A DNA stretch of 64,000 nt. It comes from Arcticimaribacter sp965277835. GTDB taxonomy: Bacteria; Bacteroidota; Bacteroidia; Flavobacteriales; Flavobacteriaceae. Below the pieces are notes generated by a model that worked only from the letters and a program-made list of their open reading frames with translations, did not search any database and was not told the origin of the DNA. The DNA is taken from the NCBI GenBank assembly GCA_965277835.1, contig OZ255841.1, positions 868,001 to 932,000 on the forward strand, in the 5' to 3' direction. A program made the position numbers and the translations under genes. Shown here one piece after another: positions 8,700-21,700 of the stretch (position 1 is the stretch's first letter; every line of letters begins with the position of its first letter).

Positions 8700-9709
8700 T
8701 AATTATCTATAGAAATACGTTTAAACCTACCTCGAGTATTTCGTCTATATATGCTAAAATTAAATACTAAATATAACTCAAAAAGACTAGGTGCATGTAT
8801 TTTACCAACTTGCCTCATAGGAAAGTTATATTGAAAACCTAAATCAAAATTTTCGAACGAAGTAGCTGCTGAAAGCCCAACGCTAGTAAGTCCAAAAGAT
8901 TGTGCTTTTGATAATTCTTGGGTAAGTCCAATAGCAAAAGTTCCCAATTGAACATCTTGCGAGAGAGTCACTTGCAATGCACTACTAAACGAAGTAACGT
9001 TAGTATATAAATATAAAAAAGAAGATTCTGGTAAAAATCCATTTTGATATTGGTTTATATCAAATTCATAACCTCCTTGCAATGATATTAAAATAGGGAG
9101 TTTATTTGTTTCATCCTTATTTAAAGAAGCGTTAGGACCGTTTAATTGTTTAAGGCTAAGACCAGCAATGAATGTATCATTGTGAACAATAAAAGAAGCT
9201 CCAATATCAATATAATTTAACGATGCAAGGTTCAAACTCAAAGGATCTGTAGACTCGTTACTTATAGCGCCTGTGAAAATGTTTATTTGATCTTCAAAAA
9301 CTAAATTGCTTGCACTAATTGACGAACTTGTAAATCCTAAAGAAAATGAAGGGAGAAAATATAAGTTATTACTTAGTTGAAGTCTATAAACAAAAGCTGC
9401 TCTTCCTTTGTTAATAGTAAATGCACTGCTTTGCAATTTAAATGAATTTACTTCGAAACCTAAACTAAAGTTTTGATTTTCCATAGATAGAGCACCAAAT
9501 AAATATTTATTATCAGAATTATCCGAATCACTAACTGACACCGTATTATAAAGAAATCCTATTTTATTTAAATTATTATAACCAAAAAAACTAGGGTTAC
9601 TTTTCTGCATAAAACGTGATTTATTAGCAAATTGATCCTCTTGCCCTTTAACCCAAAAAGCTAAGGCAAATATTATTATAGTAAATATCTTATTTACTAC
9701 TCTCATCAT
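8696..9709 (-). CDS. PorP/SprF family type IX secretion outer-membrane protein
   Basis: A 337-residue predicted outer-membrane barrel of the PorP/SprF family. It has a signal peptide (MMRVVNKIFTIIIFALAFWV, cleavage near KGQ), many alternating beta strands, and an end block with FDLGFQYNFPM and SLFELYLVFNFS typical of the family. The usual N-terminal FMFNxLxxNPAYAG signature is replaced here by a divergent MQKSNPSFFGYNN. Family members such as SprF are needed for secretion or surface attachment of a specific large partner, as for SprB in Flavobacterium johnsoniae. Its ATG overlaps the stop of the giant gene (ATGA at 9706-9709), so the two are translationally coupled and the giant protein is its likely client. 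Confidence 0.85.
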   Translation of the reverse strand: MMRVVNKIFTIIIFALAFWVKGQEDQFANKSRFMQKSNPSFFGYNNLNKIGFLYNTVSVSDSDNSDNKYLFGALSMENQNFSLGFEVNSFKLQSSAFTINKGRAAFVYRLQLSNNLYFLPSFSLGFTSSSISASNLVFEDQINIFTGAISNESTDPLSLNLASLNYIDIGASFIVHNDTFIAGLSLKQLNGPNASLNKDETNKLPILISLQGGYEFDINQYQNGFLPESSFLYLYTNVTSFSSALQVTLSQDVQLGTFAIGLTQELSKAQSFGLTSVGLSAATSFENFDLGFQYNFPMRQVGKIHAPSLFELYLVFNFSIYRRNTRGRFKRISIDNY

Positions 9710-12700
9710 TTAAGTAATATAAATGTTCCAGATCGTTCAACTTTAGTCGTTCCATCTATTAATGTACCTTCCACTGAATAAACATAATAAGGCGAATTAT
9801 TTGCATTGGCACCATCCCAACCTACTACCCCCATAGTGTTACTTTGACTAGCTAATCCTACTAAATTTGTCGGACTCCCCTGAACTGATTCTGCATGGAG
9901 TAAACTACCGCTATAATCAAACACCGAAAAGTCTAATTTTATTAATCCAGAGACAATAGGTCTAAAGGAATCATTAACACCATCATTATTTGGGGTAAAT
10001 ACATTTGGTAGCCTAATACTATAACCCTGCCCAATAGAAATAAGTACAATTTCATCATTATAACATCCTGCATTGTTATAAATACGTAACATAGCTCTAT
10101 ATGTTCCCGAGCTAGGATATTTATGAGGTGGTATAGTATTAACTGTTACACCTGTCCCAGTAGGTGTAACAACAGTAGATGTGGCAGTAGTAGAAGTTGT
10201 TGTTCCTGCTACTGTATTCATAGGCGTAAGAGAGTTATAAGAATCGCTATTATCCCCATAGAAAAATTCGAAATGACTATAAGGTAGTGTAGATGTGTTC
10301 TCGAAAGTTACGTTTTCGCGAGCTAAAATAATATTAGAAGATGATTTAGAAGCAGAATTAAATTTAAACGAAGCATCTCCCAGTTTCAAATCTATAGTGC
10401 GTTCAATAACACACCCATCTTCATTCATAATTCTAAGAGTTCCTAACTCTTTAGGGTCTGTTAAAATAAGCGTATAGGTGTTTGGAGTTCTTTGATTCGC
10501 ATCTAATTGTAGAGCAACTCCTTCGTAGGTAAAAGTTAAACTACTTTGATTATTATCGAATACTTCAACCGTTATTTTACCAGGTTTAAGTTGACATAAG
10601 TCTTGATTTTCAATAAATGGTCCTGAAAGGATATATAAATTTGGATTAGACGGTAATTCGATTACTCCTTCTAAATAACTATATCTAAGTTGATCTCTAT
10701 CTGTATTAGCCAATGAACAAGACGCTTGTAATGATCTAATTACATATCGATAACTACCTGGGTCTATATTTTGAAGAATAGTTGAGTTAGCAAAATTAGG
10801 GAGTTCTGCATATCCACCTACTTGGGTTCCAGCAGTTTGCCTATAATACCATTTTATTTCATAAGGACGTATTCCTCCTGATATATTAATCCCAATAATT
10901 CCTTTTGTACTATTTTGAACACAATCGTCAGGTATATTAGTTACTTTATTATTATTACTATCTGTCAAAGCTCCAGTTACTGAGAAAGGTACACTTGCCT
11001 GAGTTGTTATTTTAATAACAATTGGGTTTGCTAAGTCATTAGTACAACCTCTTCTATCTCTTATTGTAAGCTCATAAGACCCTGGATTTGCTCTTAATAT
11101 ACTTGACCCTACAAAGTTTTGTATTACCCCTTGTGGTTGACCAGGTATAGCTTGAGGCGTGAATCTCCAACTATAATCATATGTGCTTGAATTATTAACA
11201 ACAATTGGTACTCCGCCAGTAACATCAGAGGCGTTAACTGATAAAACCATAGTAGTCGAACATACTCCTAAAGTATAATCTATTTCACCAGAATAAATAA
11301 TTGCTCCTGCATTATCTGGAATTGTAAAATTCTCTGTAGTTACACAACCTGCCACAAGACCTTGTCGAATAGTTAACACATGACTCCCTGCTGCTATATT
11401 AGAAATCGTATATATTCTTCTTTGCGCATCGAAAGTAAAGTTGCCACTACCCAAAGTTAAAAGTGTTCCATCGAGATCAAAAGTACTTGTAGCAACTGCA
11501 TTATTTGGATTGCTAAGTGTATTTATTATCTTAAATGAGACCGATCCTCCTGAAGCGCCTTGTATACAAGTAGTTGACAAGGTGTTAGTTGTTAAATCAG
11601 TTATCATAAAGCTTTCGTTTTTCAACACAATATTTCGAGTTACCAATTTGCCTTGACAAATTGTGGCTGTTGATGTTGAAGAGGCATCATTTATTGTTGC
11701 TCTATATGTTCCAATATCAAGTCCAGTAACAATTGCATTACCTGAAAGCCCAGGAAGGTCAACAAAAGTAGTGGAAGATGGTGCCATTCGCTCCCAAGTA
11801 ATCGTATAAGGTGGACTACCTTGCATAATTTCTAACTCTATTCTGCCTTTTGTATTTGTACAATCAATCAAACCTTGTTCCTTGGTTATATTAACCATTA
11901 AAGATTGTCCAGAAAGGTCTCTAACATTAAAAGATTGGTTGTATAATTCGCATCCATCTGGAGTAGTTATAAGCATTCGATAACTACCTGGGAACGTTAA
12001 ATTAGTTATCAGACCCTGAGATGAATTCCATGTACTGTATCGATTAAGATTTGCACTTAGCCATTGTACAACTAAAGTAAGACTTGCAGGTATAGAAGGT
12101 GTTACTGTTGTTTTAAGCTGACCCAAGACATTATTTCGACAATCAATATCGGTTACAACAGTGTCAAATTGGTAACTAATAGGTACATTAACCGATGCAG
12201 TTGCTGTAGTTGAACACATACTTGCATCTGTAATTGACAACGATAAATTTGCTCCTATAGTTTGTGGATTAAGATCTGTGAAAATATAAGTTGGGCTTGA
12301 GGTTGTTGCCATTTTTACCCCAGAATTTAAGTTTAAAGTATAAGGAGGTGTACCTCCTGAAATAGTAATTGGCATAGAGAATAAAGCGTTTTGACAAGAA
12401 TTCGCCACTGGAAATCTACTTGTATTTAAAGTAACTGCTAATGGTTGAGGTGAAACCACGTTAAACACCCTTGTAACTCTACATAAATTGTTTGGATCAA
12501 TTCCAGGAGGAGGAACATTAGTAACTACTACAGTATAGCGCCCTGCACCTATATTTTGAAGTTGCTGTGTGGTTTGCCCTGCTATAGTAACCCCATTTCT
12601 TTCCCAACTATATTGATAACTACCTGACCCGCCTGCAACATTTATTTGAAGTGAGGTAGTATCACCCGCACATGCTAATTCAACATTACCTGCACTATTA

Positions 12701-15700
12701 AGAGTTACTGTTGGAGCTGTTATTGCCAGTACATCAATCGGTGGAATTACAAAATTCTGTGTCCCGGTACATCCTAAAATTCTGTCTCGTACCGTAACCG
12801 TATAGTCACCAGGTAATAAGCCCGTAATATCACGTGTATTAAACGTATTGCCATTTGAACTAGTCCAACTATATTCAAAATTTCCTGACCCTCCTGTAAA
12901 TGCAGATCCTCCTGTTGTTGCTAGTTGTATGGATCCGCTTCCAATATTATTAGGAAGTTCGTTACAATAATCAGGTGTTACTACAGTACGAGAAACATCG
13001 AATGCCATTTCAAAAGGAATAGTAACTGCTATTTGAGTTGGAACAGCACAACTAGGATCTGTTATTTCTATTCTATAATTAAACCCAGGAGTAAGACCTG
13101 TATAGTTTTGAATGCCTCTAGTTATATCAGTAGAAATTAAATTATTAGAACTATTATATAATCTAAGTGTATAAGGTGACCTACCCCCAGAAACACTAAC
13201 TCTAAACCCACCGTTACATAAACTTGTTGTTGCTGTAAGCGAACCAGGTTCGCTTACAGTAAAACTACTTGTAGAAATACATCTTCCTCCAGTACCTACA
13301 CTTAATGTATATGTTCCTGCTTCTAAACTCCCTATACTTAAACTAGAACTTGAGAACCCATTAGGCCCTGTCCAATTATAAGAATAGTTTGTAGTTACAT
13401 TACTAACTACATTAGTAAGTGTTAATGATGGAACGCTTGAAGCTGGTCCCGTTATTGAAGTAGATAAATTTGCAGAGTATGTAAAAGGAATTCCTGGGCT
13501 ATCTGCTGTTAAGCGAATACTTGTAGGGTTAGTATTAGCTACGGCAGTCACAAAACTTACTCTTGGACCTGTCGCTGAATTAATTTCATTTACTAATGCC
13601 TGAGAAACTTCAACAGTAGTTTGAGTAGCTCCTCCAAAAGAAGAAGCAATAACCGTATGAGTATATGTTATGCCATTGATAATCACATTATATACATCGC
13701 CTAATGCGGGTTGAGCGTTTAACGTTATTCGGTCTACCTGAGTTACTGGGCTAACTCCTCCTCTAATTCTAAGGTTAAAGTCTGCTGTTGGCGTTGATGG
13801 AATTGTAATAGAACCATCTCTTGTGCCTACACAAGTTAAATTTGTAATATCATTAGCTGTTATATAAGCATTGTCTATTATAACAGCCGGATCTACTCTA
13901 ATAATTCCCCTCATAACAGCTTCTGGTGCACAAAAACTACCTGTTGTTGAAATAGTATAGCTATACGCTGTAGTAGTGCTAATTGTTACATTAGGAGCCC
14001 CTGTAATTGTAATTGTGCTTCCTGATTGAGAAGCTGAAACGCCTGGAGGTAATCCACCTAACACTGCATTAGCCGCAGTTCCACTAATAGTATAAACAAT
14101 AGGTGTAATATTCTCTCGCGAGCAAATCCTTTGATCATTAGTCGTAACTCCCGAAGTCAATGTAAGTTGTGACAGTGGGTTAATAGTTATATTACCTGAA
14201 ATAGATGTTGAATTACAACCTCCTGTTGTTCTAATTATATAAGGGAGTACTACTCTAGTTGTTGTATAGGTTCCTGGAAGAGGTGTCCCCGAAATTGTTA
14301 TTTCGCGCGTAGCTACATTAAGATTAGCTGTAATACCTTGAGGTAAACCTGTTGCCGTAAAGCCTGTTGCACTACCACCTAAAACATATATTATTGGGGT
14401 TAGTGGATTCATTGATCCAGACTCACAAATAGTTTGGCGGGATGTTGATGCTGGAGAGGTTAATCGAATTGAAGAAGCAGGTAAAACTTCTATTGCACCC
14501 GAGATTGAAACTTCTGGTTGACATATGTTCCCTGTAGTAGTAATAGTATAAGAATAAGTAGTAGTAGTAGTTACTCCTGCACTTAACGTACCAGAAATAG
14601 TTACGCTAGTACCCACAACACTAGGTGCTATTCCTCGCGGTAATCCAGAATATACAATTTGAGTTGCCTCTCCCCCAAGCTCATAAGTTATTGAAGCTAT
14701 TGCTGTTCCATCGCAAACTGCATTTACACCTCTCTGATTATCTGTTCCTGCTGGTGAAGCTAACCTTATAGTAGAATTAGGCATTATTGTTATCAGCCCT
14801 GTAATTGTAGCTGGAGTACACGTTGGGTTACCTGTAGTAGTAATTGTATAGCTATAAGCCGTTGTAGTAGTAACAAGACCAGTTGTTGGAGTACCCGAAA
14901 TAGTAATTGTCCTAACCGTTGGGCTTAATACGGCTGTTATACCAGCAGGCAAATTAGATATATTAAATCCTGTTGCAGCTCCGCCTAAAGTATACACAAT
15001 AGGAGTTAGCGGGTTTGCTGAGCCAGAATTACAAATAGCTTGACTGTTATCTGTCCCTGCCGGTGAAGTTAACCTAATCATTTGAGTAGGTAAGACTTCT
15101 ATTTCGCCCGAAATTGAAACTTCTGGTTGGCATATGTTCCCTGTAGTAGTAATCGTATAAGAGTAAGTAGTAGTAGTGGTCACTCCTGCACTTATAGTAC
15201 CCGAAATAGTTACGCTAGTACCCGCAACACTAGGTACTACTCCTCGCGGTAATCCAGAGTGTATAATTTGAGTTGCTCCTCCCCCAAGTTCATAAGTTAT
15301 TGGGACTATTGCTGTCCCATCGCAAATTGCATCTAATCCACTCTGATTATCTCTTCCTGCAGGTGAAACTAATCTTATAGTAGAATTAGGCATTATTGTT
15401 ATCTGTCCTGTAGCAACTATATCTGATCCACATGTTGAAATTCCTGTAGTAGTAATAGTATAGCTATAAATCGTTGTAGTAGTAACAAGTCCTGTTGTTG
15501 GAGTACCCGAAATAGTAATTGTCTTAACCGTTGGACTTAATACTGCTGTTATACCAGCAGGCAAATTAGATATATTAAACCCTGTTGCAGCTCCACCCAA
15601 AGTATATACAATAGGAGTTAATGCATTAGGTAAACCAGAATTACAAATAACTTGATTGTCTGTTCCTATTGGCGAAGTCCGTTCGAGTCTCTTAACTGGT

Positions 15701-18700
15701 AAAACTTCTATTACCCCTGATACCGAAACCTCGGGTTGACATATATTCCCTGTAGTAGTAATAGTATAGCTATAGACAGTCGGTACCTCTACTCCCGTAC
15801 TTAAAACTCCCGAAATAGTTACGCTAGTACCCGTAACACTAGGTGCCATTCCTGGCGGTAGTCCAGAGTGTACAATTTGAGTTGCTCCAAAAAGCTCATA
15901 TACTATTGGTGTAATAGCAGTGTTATCACAAACTGCATTTGCCCCTCTTTGGTCATCTGTCCCTAAAGTTGAAGTCAATGTTAAAGAAGAATTAGGCATT
16001 ATTGTTATCTGCCCTGTAGCAACTATATCTAATCCACATGTTGAAGCTCCTGTAGTAGTAATAGTATAACTATAAACTGTTGTAGTAGTAACAAGTCCTG
16101 TTGTTGGAGTACCCGAAATAGTAATTGTCCTAACCGTTGGACTTAATACTGCTGTTATACCAGCAGGTAAAGCAGATATATTAAACCCTGTTGCAGCTCC
16201 ATCCAAAGTATATACAATAGGAGTTAACGGGTTTACTGAGCCAGAATTACAAATAACTTGATTGTCTGTTCCTATTGGCGAAGTCCGTTCGAGTCTCTTA
16301 AGTGGTAAAACTTCTATTACCCCTGATACCGAAACCTCGGGTTGACATATATTTCCTGTAGTAGTAATAGTATAAGAATAAGTAGTATTAGTAGTTACTC
16401 CTGTACTTAAAACTCCCGAAATAGTTACGCTAGTACCCACAACACTAGGTGCCATTCCTGGTGGTAATCCAGAGGCATTTGCAATTTGAGTTGTTCCAAA
16501 AAGTTCGTATACTATTGGTGTGATAGCAGTGTTATCACAAACTGCATTTGTCCCTCTTTGGTCATCTGTCCCTAAAGCTGAAGTCAATGTTAAAGAAGAA
16601 TTAGGGTTTATCGTTATTTGACCCATAACTTCCGCAGGTGGTATACATCCTATATTACCAGTACTGGTAATAGTATAACTATAAACAGTTGTAGTGGTAA
16701 CAAGCCCTGCCGTTGGGGTTCCCGAGATAGTAAGTATTCTATTTGTTGTATCATACGTCGCTGTTATGCCTGAAGGCAATGTACTAGATATATTATACCC
16801 TGTTGCATCGCCTTCTAAAGCATATACAATAGGTACAAAAGGACTCACTGGACCCGAATTACAAATAGTTTGATTAGTGGTAGTTACCGCTGAAGTCAAC
16901 TGAATCGTCGGTCTTGGGCGAACCTCTATTTCACCTGATACTGAAGCTTGAGGTTGGCATATATTCCCTGTAGTAGTTATAACATAAGAATAAGTAGTGG
17001 TTGCAGTTACTCCTGCACTCAAAGTCCCTGAAATAACTACAGTAGTACCGCTAATAATTTGGGTTATGCCACGAGGAAAACGACCATTAGTAATAACATT
17101 TGACGCTCCCCCTCCGAGTTCATAAGTTATCGAAATTATAGATGATCCATCACAAAGAGCAGCTCTATCTGTTTGATTATCCGTCCCTAGTGCTGAAGTC
17201 AATGTTATAATAGGATTAGGGTTTACAGTTATCTGATCAGTAACCACTGTAGGTATAGTACAAGCTACATTTCCAGTAGTAGTAATAGTATAACTATAAA
17301 CCGTAGTGGTCGTAACAGTTTCTAATATTGTACCCGAAATAGTAACCGTTCTAGCCGTTGGGCTAAACGTAGCTGATAGTCCCAAAGGTAGTGTAGCAGA
17401 AGAAATTATATAATTAATCGCATCACCACCTAAAGTATATACAATAGGTACAAAAGGACTCACTGGACCCGAATTACAAATAGATTGATTAGTGGTAGTT
17501 ACCGCTGAAGTTAAAGTCAATCTTGATCTTGGTTCAACCGTAATAGTCCCTGTTATACTAACTTCTGGCAGACATCCATTTGCATTATTTGTGGTTTCTA
17601 CAGTATATACATATTCTCTTGTTGTTGTTACATCTTCAGAAGGAGTTCCTGAAATTACAAGCCCGTTCGCTACAGAATAATCATAACGTACACCAGGTGG
17701 CAAACCATTAGCAACAGCAAATGCTGCATTACTAACAGTATAAGTAATAGTACTTATAGGTTGGCCAAAGCAAATAGTTTGATCATTATTAGTCCCTGTA
17801 AGAACTGCTGTTGAAACTCCTGTTACAGTAATTCTACCTATTCTTGATATCTGTTGACAGTTTGGTGCTCCTCCAGTAGTAGTAACCGTATAATCGTATG
17901 TTCCTGGCTCTGCTGTTACTGTACCTGTTAAAGTTAAAGTCCGTATAGGTCTTGCAACTTGTCGAATATTTACAGTAACCGCTCCTATAATAGTTCTTAC
18001 TGTTCCACGCATAAATACTCCTGCCACCGTAGGTCGAATTTGTAACGTATTCCCTCCAATAATATTAGCTGTTATAGAAGAGCCTGGGAATGTGTTTATA
18101 GCATTTGCAAGACCAGCTACAACAGTAGCTGCAGATTCTGATACAGCAACTGTACGGTACTCATATATTTGACCATTAATCTGTATCAAATATAATTGAT
18201 TAAGCGCATTCGTAGTACCAGAATATATAATATCTACAATATGATGCGTTGCTGTAAAAGTACTAGTAATTCCTCGAGGTAAATTAATTACATTAGCCGA
18301 ATTAGGAAATCCTCCTATTTGATATTCAATACCACTAAGAAGAGATCCTTGGCATACAGTAACGTCAGCTAAAGCAGGGACAGGACCAACATCTAAAGTT
18401 GCTCGCCCAGGAACTATAATTATAATGCCTGTTGTACCTGTTCTACAATTTCCTTGCGACGTAGCAGTAAGACTAACCTGCCCTGAGAAATTATTATTCC
18501 AAACTAAAGAAGCTGTAGTGCTATTTATAGGTGATATAGTTCCTGCTGCACTATTGTCAAGAGACCAACTAACAGGGGCAGTTGCGGTAAATCGGGTTTG
18601 ATAATTTCCTGAAGGTGGACAAGAAGGTAGTAATGTTGGTGCATCGACTAAAATAGTAGGAGTAGTAGCATCTTCTTGTCCTATATTAATAGTTCTTATA

Positions 18701-21700
18701 GCCGAAACTCCCCGACTTCCATTACAATTAATTACTTGTGCTCTTATATCTAAGCTTCCCCAAAAACCATCATTCCAGTCCACAATCGCTGAAAAAGAAC
18801 CTATAGTTCCCGGACTTGTAACTCCACTAATTCCTCCTCCTGGGGCAACATTTTCAATACTCCATTCAATCCCTCTATGTCCACCTACTACATTTGAGAA
18901 AAATTTAGTGTCTCTTGTAGATGGAGTAACTTGACAAGTAGGTATCTCCCCTAGTTCTAATCCAGATTGTGTATAAAAACTTGGTATAACTACTGCAGGA
19001 ATTGTTATTGAACTAGCCAGTGTTGGTGGTGTAGTGAAAGGGATAATATATATTGGAGTATGTAACCATGGAGAATTTCCGCCACAACCCAACTCTCGTA
19101 CGCTAATAGTTGCTGTACCTGAAAAAGCTGGATTCCATGTTACGCTACCCGTATTAGAATTAATAACCCCTGCATTCCCAGGTCTAATTTCCCAGTCATA
19201 AACAGGTAAAGTTGTAGGAGCAACAGGGCTTGTTAAATCTGGTGAAACATAAAAGTCTGTTATAACACTGGTATTAGGGTCTTGACATAAAGTGTTATTT
19301 TGCCATACCCCTCCTTGTTGATATACTGTATCCTCTAAACGATTAAGACTTTTTCGAATAGTTGTAGGCATAACTGCAACTCCTATTATTTCAATTCTAT
19401 ATTGTGTACTTATAGTAAAACACGGTGCTGTATTTACAGTTGTAATAGTAAAATCTATATCTGCTGTTGGAGTTCCCATAAGTGTATATGATGAGGCACC
19501 TGTCCTTACAAAATTTATTCCTGAAGTTGGCACTGAAGGGGTAATTGTAAGCCCTGTAGCACCTCCTCCATACTCAAAAACAGCAGATATAATTGGACTT
19601 CCCATACATACACTCTGCACATTAGGACCAGGGCCCGCAATTTGGGTTATAGTCCCTTGAGGTATAACTGTTATTCTTGCTGCTGTAGAAGTAACTGTAC
19701 ATGCTGGTACAGTAGTACTTGTTATTATAGCCCTATAAAAAGTAGTTCCCGAAGGGTTATAATTAGTGTTAGCCGTAAAGTCTAAATTTGAGGTAGTATT
19801 TGCAATATTTGTAAACGCTATATTATCTGTTGATTGCTGCCACTGATAAGTAAGCCTCGATACTGAGGTACCTCCTGATAGTCTTAATGAAGTTGGAAGA
19901 GTCCCTTCGCAAATAGTTTGCGTCCCAATAACTCCTGCAGGTGTTATTTCGTTATTTACAGTAATTAGTATTGCATTTGTGGGGTCTCCACATCTAGATC
20001 CATTATAATTGGCAAAACTCATTCTCCTAAAATAAGTGTTTTGAGTAAGTGCCCCTGGTGAATAATTAAATGAGGTTGCTCCAGTAATATCAGCCCAATT
20101 AACATTATTAGTCGATTGCTGCCATTGATATGTCAATGTTCCTATAGTACTAGTTGCCGCTCTTCCTGAAGCACCAACAGACAAGGTCGGAGGGTTAGTA
20201 CCATGACATATTGTTATACTTTGTCTCGTGTCTAATATTCCAGGGTATATATGATTAACCAGAATCTCGTGAATTGTGCTATATTCTATACATCTTACAG
20301 GTGCTATTGAAGAAATTGTCGCTCGCCTAAATTGAGTATTAGTAGTTAATGCGGTAGGAGCGTAGTTTGCTCCTGTAGCTCCAGTAATGTTCATAAAAGA
20401 ACCTCCTGAGTTTGTAGACTGTTGCCACTGGTACGAAATACTTGCTCCTGAAGGAGTGCCTCCTGTAACAGTTAATGGAGTAGGAATATCGCCTTCACAC
20501 ACCACTTGATTAGCAGGAGATATAGTAGCACCTGAAAGATCTGGTGCTACGGTAATTAAAACCGAATTACTATAAACCTCACAAGACTTCCCATTAGAAA
20601 CATTTATTACTTTTCTCCTAAAATAAGTACTCTGGGTTAATCCTCGAGCTGTATAAACCACAGAAGTACCTGTCCCCGATGAAATATCTCTCCAAACAGC
20701 ATTATCAAGTGAACTCTGCCATTGATAATTGATTGCTGTATTTGCAGGAACTTGAACCCCATTTATTGTACCCGCTACTGCCGATGTAAATGTAGGTGCA
20801 TCTGTGCCAAAACAAATGGAAGTAGCTCCTAAAACAGACCCTGGAGTTAAATCGTCTTTTGTTAAAAGAATTTCCCTTTGGAGGGCACAACCTCCATTTG
20901 TAACAATTACGGTAGCAGTAGCATTACTACTCAAAAAAACAGGATGTGTATATGTCATTTGAGTACTAGGTCCTTGTACCGAAATATTATTTATAAAAAA
21001 TTGATACATCCCTATACCTCCTACAGCAGTAAGCATAACTGTCTCTCCATCACAAAACGTATTCCCTGAAGTAGAATTAGATGTAAGAGTTACTGCAGGA
21101 ATAGTTTGAACTGTTATTGTAGCTAAATTTGAAATACTTGTACAAGTTACCGTATCCATATTGGTTACCACAACTCTATAATAGGTTGTTACAGTGGGTA
21201 TTAGAGGCGATCCTGTTGGAAAACTAAGTGTTGTAGTTGTAGCACCAGGTACATTAGCCCAAAAATTCCTGTCTGTAGATTGTTGCCATTGGTAGGTTAT
21301 TCTACCTCCAGTACCTGTGCCAGTCAATACCATATCAGTAGGTAATGCTGTACAAATAATTTGATTCCCATTCGATATTGTCCCTGGATTAACCCGTGCC
21401 TGAATTATAATAGGTATTGAGTTTGTAGCAGAACTACAACGAGAACCATTATAATTTGCAAAAGCTACTCTCCTAAAATAAGTAGTCTGAGTAAGTGATC
21501 CAGGTGAATAATTAACTGAAGTTGCACCATTAATATTAGCCCAAGTAAAATTATTACTCGATTGTTGCCATTGATATGTTAGCGTCCCTAAGGTGCTGGT
21601 TGCCGTAGTTCCAGATAAAGTAGCAGGAGTACTCCCCTCACATAGAGTTGCTGCTTGTGATGTAGCCAATATCCCAGGGTATATCTGATTAACTTGAGCC

